Below, piece after piece: positions 41,983 to 50,551 of a DNA stretch of 64,000 nt. A model generated the notes under the pieces. It saw nothing but the letters and a program-made list of their open reading frames with translations. It made no database searches and had not been told where the DNA came from. The position numbers and the translations under genes were made by a program. Each line of letters begins with the position of its first letter. Position 1 is the first letter of the stretch. This DNA is from an uncultured Paracoccaceae bacterium (GTDB lineage: Bacteria > Pseudomonadota > Alphaproteobacteria > Rhodobacterales > Rhodobacteraceae), in assembly GCA_947503925.1 (NCBI GenBank), contig CANNFQ010000011.1, forward strand, positions 1-64,000. Direction: 5' to 3'.

Positions 41983-42203
41983 GGCTGCGGTTTCCTCCGA
42001 TCGACTAGCGCCTCTTGCGGTACCGGATAGCCGGCGTCTTTTAGCGCTGTGAGCACTAAGAGGCGCATTGGGATGCCAGTGTCAGCGGCTTTTAAAGCAA
42101 GTGCGCGCTTTGTCTCAGTTGGCATCTGCAGCTGCAAGTTCGCATCATCGATGGCGACGGTTATTCCTCTATTTTTCATGAAATCATAAAACCATGGTTT
42201 CAT
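41979..42203 (-). CDS. Small possible ribbon-helix-helix protein, first gene of MazG/UDG-like operon
   Basis: A 74-residue protein (MKPWFYDFMKNRG) or 66 residues from the ATG at 42179 (MKNRGITVAIDDANLQLQMPTETKRAL). LQLQMPTETKRALALKAADTGIPMRLLVLTALKDAG is compatible with a ribbon-helix-helix DNA-binding fold (strand, then two helices) of the kind seen in antitoxins and small repressors. If the second start is used, the palindrome at 42189-42200 lies just upstream as operator. Its stop overlaps the MazG-like start by four bases. Confidence 0.55.
   Translation of the reverse strand: MKPWFYDFMKNRGITVAIDDANLQLQMPTETKRALALKAADTGIPMRLLVLTALKDAGYPVPQEALVDRRKPQP
42189..42200. promoter_or_regulatory. 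AAACCATGGTTT palindrome
   Basis: A perfect 12-bp palindrome at the head of the minus-strand operon, flanked by TCATGA on both sides (42176-42181 and 42200-42205). It sits between the two possible start codons of the small first gene and is a plausible operator for it. Confidence 0.45.
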
Positions 42204-42762
42204 GACTTAAGCAAATATTGTGGCTTCAACTGATCGAATTACTTTATGAGGTATGATGCGCATCGGATCTGTCGAAGTGGTTGACCACTAAAGTGACTCA
42301 TACTGGCGTTTCACAGTCTGGATTCTGAAGTGGGCAACGATAAATAACTGTGTCGATCCAAGTCCGGCGATCGCTGGCGCGCCTACGGCATCACGGCAGT
42401 TAGTCAATTGACCGGCATGAGCCGCGAGCGAGAGACCCGTAGGAAAGTCGGCTCAAGGAACTTTCTTCGGCTCCGAGGTCGAGCCAAGAGCCACATTAGC
42501 CAACCTGTTGAACGTCATGGGCGTCCCAATCAGGCTTGACCCAAAGCTACCGTTCCTTCCGGCCACTGAGGAAGTCTACTCCCGGGCAGAGATGCGATCC
42601 AAAACCGGCACAGCGCAGTGCGAGGTCGCAGCCGAAAGGGCTGAAGCTAGCAATAGGCTTCTCGCAAATGTCAGAAGCAAAATATGCGCGGTGACCTCAT
42701 TCCTTGTGAAATCGCCTTCTATCGGTAGTGTCTTCTCTTAGGTTGAGCGAAGGATTGGATTT
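42204..42762. other. Long non-coding gap between two defence-type units
   Basis: About 560 bp with no convincing gene. The ORF at 42508-42741 lacks a ribosome site and shows no domain. The stretch must hold the promoter for the MazG-like operon (left end, minus strand) and for the HNH/ATPase operon (right end, plus strand). No repeat or RNA structure was recognised by eye. Confidence 0.4.
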
Positions 42763-42927
42763 ATGAAACAGGCAATCGTCATTCTCCATGGCACGGCCAA
42801 AGGCCGCCAGTGTCCGTTATTCTCACAGAACGACTACTGGGCGCTGGATGGGAGAACGGAGACGCGTTCCGTCGCAGTTCTCCACCACATCGCCAATCAA
42901 CGCCGCGTTTTGCGGTTCTTGGAGTAG
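42763..42927 (+). CDS. 54-residue protein at the head of the HNH/ATPase operon
   Basis: Starts MKQAIVILHGTAKGRQCPLF with AAGGA eight bases upstream and ends three bases before the ATG of the HNH-ATPase; its last codons contain the GGAG used by that gene. This coupling argues for a real gene. The sequence (ending HHIANQRRVLRFLE) has no domain I recognise. It might be a regulator or a small partner of the nuclease system; it could also be only a leader ORF. Confidence 0.5.
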   Translation: MKQAIVILHGTAKGRQCPLFSQNDYWALDGRTETRSVAVLHHIANQRRVLRFLE

Positions 42928-42930
42928 GTC

Positions 42931-45162
42931 ATGCGTTATATCAATCGCGACCGGATGACCCCGCCCGCGCTTCTCTTTGACACGCGCGTCGACGAGGCAC
43001 GGAAGGACCTAGAGAATTTCATCGAACAGACGAACAGAAAGGGTGGTACAAGACGACCGCCACAGTCGGATTGGCTAGACCATGACGGGAAGTTCCAGTC
43101 AGAAATGGCCAGTCTATTTGGTCATTGCTGCGCGTATTGCGAGACTAGAACACGTATACCCCCTCAAAGCGTGGTAGGACGACATCGCCCGCCGATGCTG
43201 GCCGAAGACGAGAGGGGCAATACTGAACTCCTGGCCTACTGTTGGTTGATCTATGACTGGGAGAACCTGCTTTGGCTCTGCGCAACCTGCGCGCGGCTCA
43301 AAGGGAACCGGTTTTTCGTTCAATCGAGCCGCGGTCAGCCTTACACGCCCATCAAAGATCTGCGGCAGCAGGAAAATGAGCTCGTACTCGACCCGAGTTA
43401 CCATGAACCGAAAACTCACCTTGACTTCTTTCCCAACGGAGTTGTCCGACCTCGTACTGACGAGGGGAAAGCGACAATCGAGGTTCTGCAATTGAACCGC
43501 ACAGAACTTGTCAGAAATAGGCGCTCAGCCTGCGACAATTTCGCAAGGTCCATGGTCTCACTTCACGAGGTCCGTGCGAATGAAGGAATACTGCTTCTCA
43601 CTAGTAGGGGCAGCTCCGAACCCTCGGAATACGGAGGCGCTCTGACGCTAGCGGTCTGGACGTTCATAGATAGTATCGTTGGACTGGATGTTCCGGATAT
43701 CGACGCACTGGCGAACGCCATCAACAACATGTCAGGAGCCGAACGCACCGAATTCGGTGAGGAACTGTTGGGGGGCGTTGCCAACGAAGGATCATTTGAA
43801 AATACATTAAGGACGGATAGCAAACCTCCAAGCCGCATCCCCGACGTTCACAACCTGCCCAATGCCCCGCACCCGATCACGAGAGTCGAAATCTCCAACT
43901 TTAAGGCGCTTCGCGAGATCGCGTTCGATCTTCCCGAACGTGTAGCTGACACTGAACAGTCGCCCTGCATGCTGCTGCTCGGGGAGAACGCCACCGGCAA
44001 ATCCTCGGTCCTCGAGGCGATTGCCCTCGCCGTCATTGGCTCCGACGAGGCCGCCGCGCTCGACGCGGTCATCGACACCGAGGATCTATCTCCCACCGGC
44101 TTAATCCATCGGCCCGACCCTTACCGCTGGGCCGAGACCGCGCCGGGCATGGGCATCCAGCTTTCCTTCCTTGATAGCTCTATTCCTTCAGGGCTGACCG
44201 CTCGCGCTGGCGCCACGCGATTTACAGGCGAATCCCATTGCTCCAAAATCGTCCTCGCATATGGCCCGCGCCGCTATTTCACTACGCGCCGGACCCGTAG
44301 ATTCCGTGCGCCGGCAAATCGAGTGCGTTCGCTCTTCGATCCGATGGACATGATCGCCAACCCGATCTTTTGGTTGTCATCACTCCAGGGCAAAGAATGG
44401 GAGGCAGCGGCCCGCGTTCTGCGCGAGGTGTTGATGCTGTCTGGCGACGACGATTTCGAGCGCGACGAAAACCCGGACACGCCCGGCAGAATCTACATCC
44501 GCCAAGGCGAACAGCGTGTCGCCATGAAGGACCTCTCGGTCGGCTATAAGTCGGTCATAGCTATGGTCTGCGACATCATCCGCGAGATGCTTTACCACTA
44601 TGACAATCTCGAATTCGCCAGCGGAGTTGTCTTCATCGACGAGGTCGAGACCCACCTGCACCCGCGCTGGAAGATGCAGATCATGAGCCTGTTGCGCCGC
44701 GCCTTTCCAAAGATCCAGTTTATCGCCACAACGCATGATCCGCTCTGCCTGCGCGGCATGTACGACGGCGAGGTTTTTGTCCTGCAGCGTTCCACCGAGA
44801 ACCAGGTCGAGCGGGTCACGGACCTGCCCTCGATCCGCGGGATGCGGGCAGAGCAGATCCTCACGTCCGAGTTCTTCGGACTCGGTTCCACAGACCCGGA
44901 GACCGACGCCCGCCTCTTGCGCTACAACCGCCTCGCCGCCCGGATCGAGACTCTCTCCGATGAGGAACACGCCGAACTGCACCGCCTGCGAGCGGCTTTA
45001 GACGACGGCATGGTGCTTGGCTCCACACTGCGTGAGCAGGCGTATGTCGAAGCGCTGAGATCCGAAGTCGACAGGCAAGACGTAGCACCCACAAAGGCTG
45101 CTTCACCGCGGCGCGCCGACCTGCGCGCAACCTTCTCGACGCTCTTCGAGAAACCTTCATGA
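42931..45162 (+). CDS. HNH-like domain fused to an AAA15/Septu-type ATPase
   Basis: A 743-residue fusion. Residues 60-130 form an HNH-like zinc module (CAYC at 67-70, DWENL at 109-113, CATC at 117-120), but where the second protein has EHYRP this one reads GRHRP, so the Glu-His of the active site is missing. Residues 315-610 are an OLD/AAA15-type ATPase: RVEISNFKALREIAFDLP, Walker A GENATGKS (351-358), signature DLSVGYKS (534-541), Walker B VVFIDEVETHLHP (566-578) and THDP (601-604). The architecture recalls Septu (PtuA ATPase with PtuB HNH). It would act as ATP-gated partner for the nuclease next door. Confidence 0.82.
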   Translation: MRYINRDRMTPPALLFDTRVDEARKDLENFIEQTNRKGGTRRPPQSDWLDHDGKFQSEMASLFGHCCAYCETRTRIPPQSVVGRHRPPMLAEDERGNTELLAYCWLIYDWENLLWLCATCARLKGNRFFVQSSRGQPYTPIKDLRQQENELVLDPSYHEPKTHLDFFPNGVVRPRTDEGKATIEVLQLNRTELVRNRRSACDNFARSMVSLHEVRANEGILLLTSRGSSEPSEYGGALTLAVWTFIDSIVGLDVPDIDALANAINNMSGAERTEFGEELLGGVANEGSFENTLRTDSKPPSRIPDVHNLPNAPHPITRVEISNFKALREIAFDLPERVADTEQSPCMLLLGENATGKSSVLEAIALAVIGSDEAAALDAVIDTEDLSPTGLIHRPDPYRWAETAPGMGIQLSFLDSSIPSGLTARAGATRFTGESHCSKIVLAYGPRRYFTTRRTRRFRAPANRVRSLFDPMDMIANPIFWLSSLQGKEWEAAARVLREVLMLSGDDDFERDENPDTPGRIYIRQGEQRVAMKDLSVGYKSVIAMVCDIIREMLYHYDNLEFASGVVFIDEVETHLHPRWKMQIMSLLRRAFPKIQFIATTHDPLCLRGMYDGEVFVLQRSTENQVERVTDLPSIRGMRAEQILTSEFFGLGSTDPETDARLLRYNRLAARIETLSDEEHAELHRLRAALDDGMVLGSTLREQAYVEALRSEVDRQDVAPTKAASPRRADLRATFSTLFEKPS

Positions 45163-46070
45163 TCCGGATCACACGCACTCCTTGCCCTCCTTCGCTGGAC
45201 CCCGCCGACCCCGATGCCGCCGGCCCATGCGAGCTGCACAAGCTGAAGGAGAAGCTGGCTCAGGGCGAGGCGCTCAAGAGCGACGACTTCCGTGCTTACG
45301 GCAGCCAGGCCGTGCGCGAGGCCCTGCGAGAGATGTTCAACGGAAAATGCGCTTATTGCGAAAGCAAGATCGCCGGATCTCAGGACACTGACGTAGAGCA
45401 CTACCGCCCCAAAAAGGGAGTTACCGAGGCGGACGAAGTCGGGATCCCGCATCCAGGATATTGGTGGCTGGCGATGTGCTGGGAGAACCTGGTTCTTTCG
45501 TGCCAGCACTGCAATCAGTCGCGTAGCTACCACGTCATTATCCCCGACGGCCTAGAGACCGAGGCGGAGCTCCAGGCGTTCCTCGAACTGCAGACGAAGA
45601 CCAAGGCTGGAAAGCTGAACGCCTTCCCGACCGAAGATAACCAGTGGGTGACTGTGGAGACCGGAGATATCGCGATCGAGAGACCGCTGATCCTGAATCC
45701 GGTCGACATCGACCCGGAGCACCACCTGGATTGGGTCCTCTTCGAGGGTGCTTCGACCGTACGGGAGAAGGATGGTAGCCCGGTAGGTGAGACGACCTGC
45801 AGGATCCTCGGTCTGAACCGGCGTTGGCTGGAAGAGAACAGGCGGATTCGTCTGCTGGAGATGCGCAGACTCCGAAATCGGCTGATCGACAAGCTGAACA
45901 AGTGGATTGAGGCTGAGACGCCAGAGATAGCAGAGATCTACCGAACCACGGCTGACGAGTATATTGAGGAATTGGTGTCTTGGACTGAGGACGATCAGCC
46001 ATTCGCCGGCATGGCGCGCGCATTTCTTGAGCTTGTCCGGGAAGAAGTTGCGGAGATGGAAGGCATATGA
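45159..46070 (+). CDS. PtuB-like HNH endonuclease
   Basis: A 303-residue protein whose start overlaps the ATPase stop by four bases (ATGA). FNGKCAYCESKIAGSQDTDVEHYRPKKGV contains the first zinc cysteines (64, 67) and Glu80-His81; GYWWLAMCWENLVLSCQHCNQSRSYH contains Asn110 and cysteines 115 and 118. This is the complete HNH set of PtuB/TIGR02646-type nucleases. C-terminal residues 190-300 are helical. Together with the upstream fusion it makes a two-nuclease-domain Septu-like system, expected to degrade nucleic acid on infection. Confidence 0.85.
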   Translation: MIRITRTPCPPSLDPADPDAAGPCELHKLKEKLAQGEALKSDDFRAYGSQAVREALREMFNGKCAYCESKIAGSQDTDVEHYRPKKGVTEADEVGIPHPGYWWLAMCWENLVLSCQHCNQSRSYHVIIPDGLETEAELQAFLELQTKTKAGKLNAFPTEDNQWVTVETGDIAIERPLILNPVDIDPEHHLDWVLFEGASTVREKDGSPVGETTCRILGLNRRWLEENRRIRLLEMRRLRNRLIDKLNKWIEAETPEIAEIYRTTADEYIEELVSWTEDDQPFAGMARAFLELVREEVAEMEGI

Positions 46071-46297
46071 TCCGGCTGAACCTTGGAGCAGGAATGGCGA
46101 ATTGGTGCTTCATCGTTCACCTTGGCTCTCCAAATACCATCTAACTTTGCACTTGCGGCGAATGGCCGATTCCATGCGCCGCGGTGCAGTGTTTTGAATC
46201 CTGCGTCAAAGGCAGGTATGGGCCGCGAACCGATATTGTGTCCGCCGAGGGTCGTAGGATCCTAGAACTCCGCTTGAGACTGACCTAGAAGTTAGTC
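46071..46297. repeat. Spacer with GAATGGCCGA repeat-like core
   Basis: A 227-bp gap between the HNH gene and the HEPN-like gene. GCGAATGGCCGATTCCATGCG near 46157 and a GCCGCGGTGCAG stretch resemble the dispersed AATGGCYGCTTT elements of 2.5 and 8.3 kb, but the match is shorter. It contains no gene; a promoter for the next gene may be here. Confidence 0.3.
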
Positions 46298-47668
46298 ATG
46301 TTGTTCGAGGATTTTGATCAAACTAACTGGACGAAGCGCCTTTCAGATGCTCTCAGCAATCTTGATCGAGCCCAGAAACCCTTTTTGGATTGGTACTTCT
46401 CCGCAAGCGGCTACACTCGGATCATTCGAGACGGCCGCGACGAGACGCCGTATCCCAGCGAAGCCTGCCAGAAGCTATACGATAACGCATTGTTCGAGGC
46501 TCGATATAAAGGCACCGAACATTTCAAGAAGCTGAAGGCTGCAATTGATCCTGTTCGTGGGGTTCTTCGAGATCATCCAACAATTTCGCGAGCGTTGGGT
46601 CGCAATCTGGGCAGAGACGAGTTTCAGGTCAGAATTTTGAACCGCACATCGATGACGACCCTGAGCCAGTTGGTTGTCGGTCTGATGGAGGCTCAGGAAG
46701 AAGGATCCAAGGAGCCATTCTTGGATCCAGCATGCGATCTAAACGCGCTACTAAAACTCCCGATCGGGCAGGGGGGTCACGGCCGGAGCGACGCTCTGAG
46801 TGGGGCGCTTGATGTCGCTGTGTATCATGGCCTTTGCATTGAAAGCGAAGTAGAACTTGGCGAGGGTTACGCGCTTCTCCCTTTTGAACAGTTGTCTGCA
46901 TACATTGAACTCGAATGGCTCAAGGAAGTGGCGGCGCAACAAGTCAATTGGCGACGTTTAGAGCCTGTGTTTGGGATTGTCAGAAAATTTCCTTGGAAGC
47001 CGAGACTTGGAGACTTGCACAATCCCCCAAGCACACAGACTCGGAACCTTCATCCACTTTTTCATCGATGGGCGGACGAGTTCGCTAATCTACTCTCGGT
47101 GGGCTTGAGTCATCGGTTCTCGTGGTTAGCTACTTTTGAAGGATGCATTCCACGCCGCGCTAGTGGCTTGCTTGGATCACATCATAGTTCTGCCCAGAGC
47201 CATAATGGCCGCTCAATCAGCCACTTGTTCTCAGCGTTTGATGATATCCCGGAAGTTGAAGCTGGTCAGATCGAAGTAATCAAAACCCTATTCGCGCGCA
47301 GGCGAGAAACCGAGTACCCACACATGGTTCCTATTATTCACAGGCTTGCTGAAGCCCATCGGCGCGACGGGCGGTTTTCTTCAGAGGATAAGGTACTGGA
47401 CTTGGCAATTGTGTTTGAGCGCTTGTTCCAGCCACGCGGGCGCTCGCTAAGTCGAGATCTTGAAAAAGCTGCGGCCGACCTTTTGGCGACAAATGATGAG
47501 GATCAGGCATCTATCAGAGAACAGATGCGGCATTTCTATAAGGTCCGTTCTGCTATCATCCACGGCCCTCGTGATAACAAACGCAGCCGTCTTATCAGCC
47601 AAGCAGGGCAGGCATGGAAAATCGGGGAGCCGATAGCGCGTGCCGCGATTTTGAAACGCATCCGTTGA
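46298..47668 (+). CDS. Large hypothetical protein with HEPN/Apea-like C-terminus
   Basis: A 456-residue cytoplasmic protein starting MLFEDFDQTNWTKRL at 46298; the ribosome site is weak. The first 350 residues show no domain I know. The C-terminal part reads KVLDLAIVFERLFQPRG...DLEKAAADLLA...IREQMRHFYKVRSAIIHGP, with R-x4-H (RSAIIH, about residues 417-422) in the position typical of Apea-like HEPN domains, which often act as RNases or regulators in defence. Downstream of the Septu-like genes on the same strand, it could be a separate defence protein or an accessory. Confidence 0.65.
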   Translation: MLFEDFDQTNWTKRLSDALSNLDRAQKPFLDWYFSASGYTRIIRDGRDETPYPSEACQKLYDNALFEARYKGTEHFKKLKAAIDPVRGVLRDHPTISRALGRNLGRDEFQVRILNRTSMTTLSQLVVGLMEAQEEGSKEPFLDPACDLNALLKLPIGQGGHGRSDALSGALDVAVYHGLCIESEVELGEGYALLPFEQLSAYIELEWLKEVAAQQVNWRRLEPVFGIVRKFPWKPRLGDLHNPPSTQTRNLHPLFHRWADEFANLLSVGLSHRFSWLATFEGCIPRRASGLLGSHHSSAQSHNGRSISHLFSAFDDIPEVEAGQIEVIKTLFARRRETEYPHMVPIIHRLAEAHRRDGRFSSEDKVLDLAIVFERLFQPRGRSLSRDLEKAAADLLATNDEDQASIREQMRHFYKVRSAIIHGPRDNKRSRLISQAGQAWKIGEPIARAAILKRIR

Positions 47669-47776
47669 GCAAACTATACGAAGGAACGGTCAGCAGGTTA
47701 ATCGGATTGGAAACGGTTACGAGTAGCCGATCTCGACATCGTATTTTACATAATAAACCTTATGAGATAAAGGTGT

Positions 47777-48860
47777 TGTAGCCGGGCACATTCTAAACTG
47801 GGTTGCGACAAATCCCCTATCTTGCTGAAAAGCAAGGAGAACGTACATGGCCCACACAGAGCTGGATTTGCGTGAGAGACGCGCAATTGAAGACATGCTG
47901 AATGCAAAAGTGCCCGTAAGTAAGATCGCGGCTGAGATCGGCAGGCATCGCTCGACCGTCTATCGCGAGATCAAGCGCAACTATTTCACCGATAAGGAAC
48001 TGCCGTATCTGAACGGCTACTACGGAATGAATGCTCAGAAGTACGCATCAGATCGACGCGCACGGCGGCGCAAACTGATCCGGCTGGAAGATCTGCGTTC
48101 TCATGTTATCGCTCTGTTGAAGATCGGCTGGACGCCGGAACAGATCGCGGGACGTTTGGGATATGACGACCAGCCTGTGCGTGTCAGCCACGAGACGATC
48201 TATGCTTTCGTTTACAGCGCCGAAGGACAGTCCGAACAACTGGCGCGCCATTTGCCAAGCCGACGCAAGAAACGGCGACCACGCTATGCCAGAAGGCCCA
48301 GAGGCCAGGTTTTCCCGCCGGATCGGTCCATTCATCAACGTCCTGAGCATGTGAAGACGCGCGAGAACTTCGGCGATTGGGAAGGCGATCTGATGATCTT
48401 CGAGCGAGCCAACGGCACAATGAACGTCGCCTCGCTGGTTGAGCGCAAAACTCGGTTTGCCGTCCTGTTCCGCAACAACGATCGCAGCTCGACCCACTTC
48501 ATCAACAAGCTGATGGATGTGATAGAACCCCTGCCCCAGCCAGCCCGGAAGTCGATCACCTTTGACCGTGGTTTTGAGTTCCGCGCGTGGCGCAAGTTGA
48601 AATCCGGCATAGGCACAGAAAGCTGGTTCTGTGATCCGCAGGCACCCTGGCAGAAAGGGTCAGTTGAGAACCTGAACAAAAGGGCTAGGCGATACTTGCC
48701 ACGAGACACCCAGCTCGCGGCGCTCTCAAATCGCAAAATGAAGGCGATTTGCGACCGCCTCAACGGGACGCCCCGGAAGTGCCTGGGATGGCGAACCCCA
48801 ACGGAAGCGTTCAGAGAAGAGATGATGAAACTGAGGTAGAGGAAACCGTCGCAACGACCC
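47777..48860 (+). mobile_element. IS30-family insertion sequence
   Basis: The transposase gene at 47847-48839 is framed by GTTGCGAC at 47802-47809 and its reverse complement GTCGCAAC at 48848-48855, followed inward by CCT/AGG-rich bases, which are the likely inner terminal repeats. The left side may extend to TGTAGCCGGG at 47777, which also begins the decayed copy at 48998. Exact ends and target duplication cannot be fixed by eye. The element closes the right side of the defence island. Confidence 0.6.
47847..48839 (+). CDS. IS30-family transposase
   Basis: A 330-residue transposase starting MAHTELDLRERRAIEDML after GCAAGGAGAA. N-terminal helix-turn-helix KIAAEIGRHRSTVYREIKRN is typical of IS30. 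The DDE domain has NFGDWEGDLMIF (first Asp), KSITFDRGFEF (second Asp) and APWQKGSVENLNKRARRYLP (Glu). The frame is complete, so the element may be active. Confidence 0.95.
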   Translation: MAHTELDLRERRAIEDMLNAKVPVSKIAAEIGRHRSTVYREIKRNYFTDKELPYLNGYYGMNAQKYASDRRARRRKLIRLEDLRSHVIALLKIGWTPEQIAGRLGYDDQPVRVSHETIYAFVYSAEGQSEQLARHLPSRRKKRRPRYARRPRGQVFPPDRSIHQRPEHVKTRENFGDWEGDLMIFERANGTMNVASLVERKTRFAVLFRNNDRSSTHFINKLMDVIEPLPQPARKSITFDRGFEFRAWRKLKSGIGTESWFCDPQAPWQKGSVENLNKRARRYLPRDTQLAALSNRKMKAICDRLNGTPRKCLGWRTPTEAFREEMMKLR

Positions 48861-48942
48861 TTGAGCCATCACCGCAAAGCTAGCCAGGGCTGCGATATGT
48901 GAGGTCTCCGCCCTGTCAGGCTTTGCTACCGTCGGCGCTTTT

Positions 48943-48980
48943 GGTGACACTTCTGCTTTGCATGCCGGGTGACATTTCTG
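48943..48980. repeat. Tandem GGTGACAYTTCTG motifs, likely IS end remnant
   Basis: GGTGACACTTCTG (48943-48955) and GGTGACATTTCTG (48968-48980) are 25 bp apart. Repeated GGTGACA blocks of this spacing are typical of IS21-family ends. No IstA/IstB reading frame is nearby, so this would be a stranded end left by an old rearrangement. Confidence 0.4.
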
Positions 48981-48997
48981 GATGGTTGCAACAGGTG

Positions 48998-49400
48998 TGT
49001 AGCCGGGGTAGATTCACAAACGGAGTGCAAATTCTGTATCAAAACAGAATGTTGAATGGGCTAGCCACTACTCTCACCTGAAACGTGAAGAACGCCGCAA
49101 GCTGGCAAATTGGCTTGAAGCCAAAATGCCAATTGCCTAGATCGCGCGTCGGCTCGGTTGTGACTCTTCGACGATCGATCGAGACACTAGGAACAGCCGA
49201 CAACCGTCAACAACCCGCGCTAAAGCCCAAGGCTAAACTGATCAGCGCAAAGAACCGCTACAAGAATAGAGGCAGCCGTTCGCTTGGGGCGCCGTCAAAA
49301 ATGGAAGCATATTGGGAGCGCCGACGGGCTGAGCGGCCAGTCGAGGCCAAATCAGCAAGAGAGATTAGTCCGGATAAGTCCAAGAGCGGTTTCCCGCCAT
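48998..49400 (+). pseudogene. Decayed second IS30-family element
   Basis: Begins with TGTAGCCGGGG (48998-49008), like the left end of the intact IS. From about 49066 a frame reads YSHLKREERRKLANWLEAKMPIA, then a stop, then IARRLGCDSSTIDRDTRN, which is the IS30 transposase helix-turn-helix start (compare REERR...IARRLGR..STI.RE) with an internal TAG. Further matching fragments may continue to about 49400, but no DDE domain remains. It is a dead relic. Confidence 0.65.
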
Positions 49401-49410
49401 TGCCATGCGG

Positions 49411-50340
49411 CTAAGAATGTTCCGGATCCGCAGTGGCATCAAATTGACCGCTCAGATGGTCCAAAATTAGTGCGGTAGTTTCGTTCGGAGCTTCCCATTG
49501 CGGGAAATGACCAACTCCAGAGATAAGCGCACGTCGATACGGACCTGCGAAAAAATTCTCCTTACCCTCTGAAGTACTAGGATCATTACACGGATCGGCC
49601 TCACCATGTATGGTCAGCGTTGGTACATGAATCTTGGGATCAGTATCGATGCGGGCAGTTAGCGCGTCATGTGCATTGTCCGGCGTTTCCAGTCCCCATC
49701 TTACGCGATAAGAGTGCAGAACAACTTGAGCCCAATCAGGGTTTTCGAATGTCTTGCGCAGACGCTCGAGTTCCTCAGTACGCAACTTTCGTTTGACAGA
49801 CCAGATATCTAGAATGTGTTGCGTGTAGGTGTGGCGGTCGTTCAGAATCAAGTCGGCCCCCCGGTCGAGCGCCATGTACCAATGATACCAGTAGTTTTGT
49901 GCTTGCTTCAGGCTGAGTTTTTGTGATGGATCGTTCGTCCCCCAACCCACGGAGATACCGATGCAGTGAGTCACACGATCTGGAGCTGCGCATGCCACAA
50001 TATAGGCCGCGCGCGCTCCCCAATCATGACCAACTACTGCAAAGCGGTTGATACCTAAAGCATCGGCAAAATCGAGAAGATCTTGAGCCAACCCAGATAG
50101 ATCCCCGGTTCTTCTTTGAGTCTGCGATCGAAAGGTTGTCGCTCCAAACCCGCGAAGATAAGGGGCAAAAACTTGCCATCCTGACGTAATCAAATCAGAC
50201 GCAACCGCTTGCCAGGTTGCAGGGTCATCCGGCCAACCGTGCAACAGGATCGCGATCGGACCGCCTATTGCCCCTCCCTCAAAATAGCCGACGTTCAATG
50301 TAGAGGTATGAACTGACTTCACGGCGCTTGCTGTAAACAT
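49411..50340 (-). CDS. Alpha/beta hydrolase, epoxide-hydrolase-like
   Basis: A 309-residue hydrolase. The start MFTASAVKSVHTSTLNVGYFEGG at 50340 has AAGGAG six bases upstream. LLHGWPDDPATWQAV is the oxyanion loop, VVGHDWGARAAYIVA carries an Asp nucleophile (HDWG), as in epoxide hydrolases and haloalkane dehalogenases rather than Ser esterases, and GVGHFPQWEAPNE holds the catalytic His. The cap domain has HTYTQHILDIWS. It stands alone; no substrate can be named. Confidence 0.85.
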   Translation of the reverse strand: MFTASAVKSVHTSTLNVGYFEGGAIGGPIAILLHGWPDDPATWQAVASDLITSGWQVFAPYLRGFGATTFRSQTQRRTGDLSGLAQDLLDFADALGINRFAVVGHDWGARAAYIVACAAPDRVTHCIGISVGWGTNDPSQKLSLKQAQNYWYHWYMALDRGADLILNDRHTYTQHILDIWSVKRKLRTEELERLRKTFENPDWAQVVLHSYRVRWGLETPDNAHDALTARIDTDPKIHVPTLTIHGEADPCNDPSTSEGKENFFAGPYRRALISGVGHFPQWEAPNETTALILDHLSGQFDATADPEHS

Positions 50341-50551
50341 GACTTGCTCCTTTGACGGTCCAAAATGTGCATCTGTTTGCGCCAATCCAACCCGACGGTG
50401 GTGTTGTAGCTTGGCTTGTATTTTGTTCTATTCGGTTGATCCCTGCCGATCGCGTCGATCAGGCCGAAGCGCCCGACTGCGACAGGTGCAACTACTTGTG
50501 TGGCTTTGCATTTAAGGGGGTAACTCGGCCACCCAACACTGCTCGCCTGAT

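Noticed and set aside
42508..42741. 77-codon plus-strand ORF before the Septu-like operon
   Set aside because: No ribosome site, no recognisable composition of a protein, and not coupled to a neighbour, unlike the 54-codon ORF after it.
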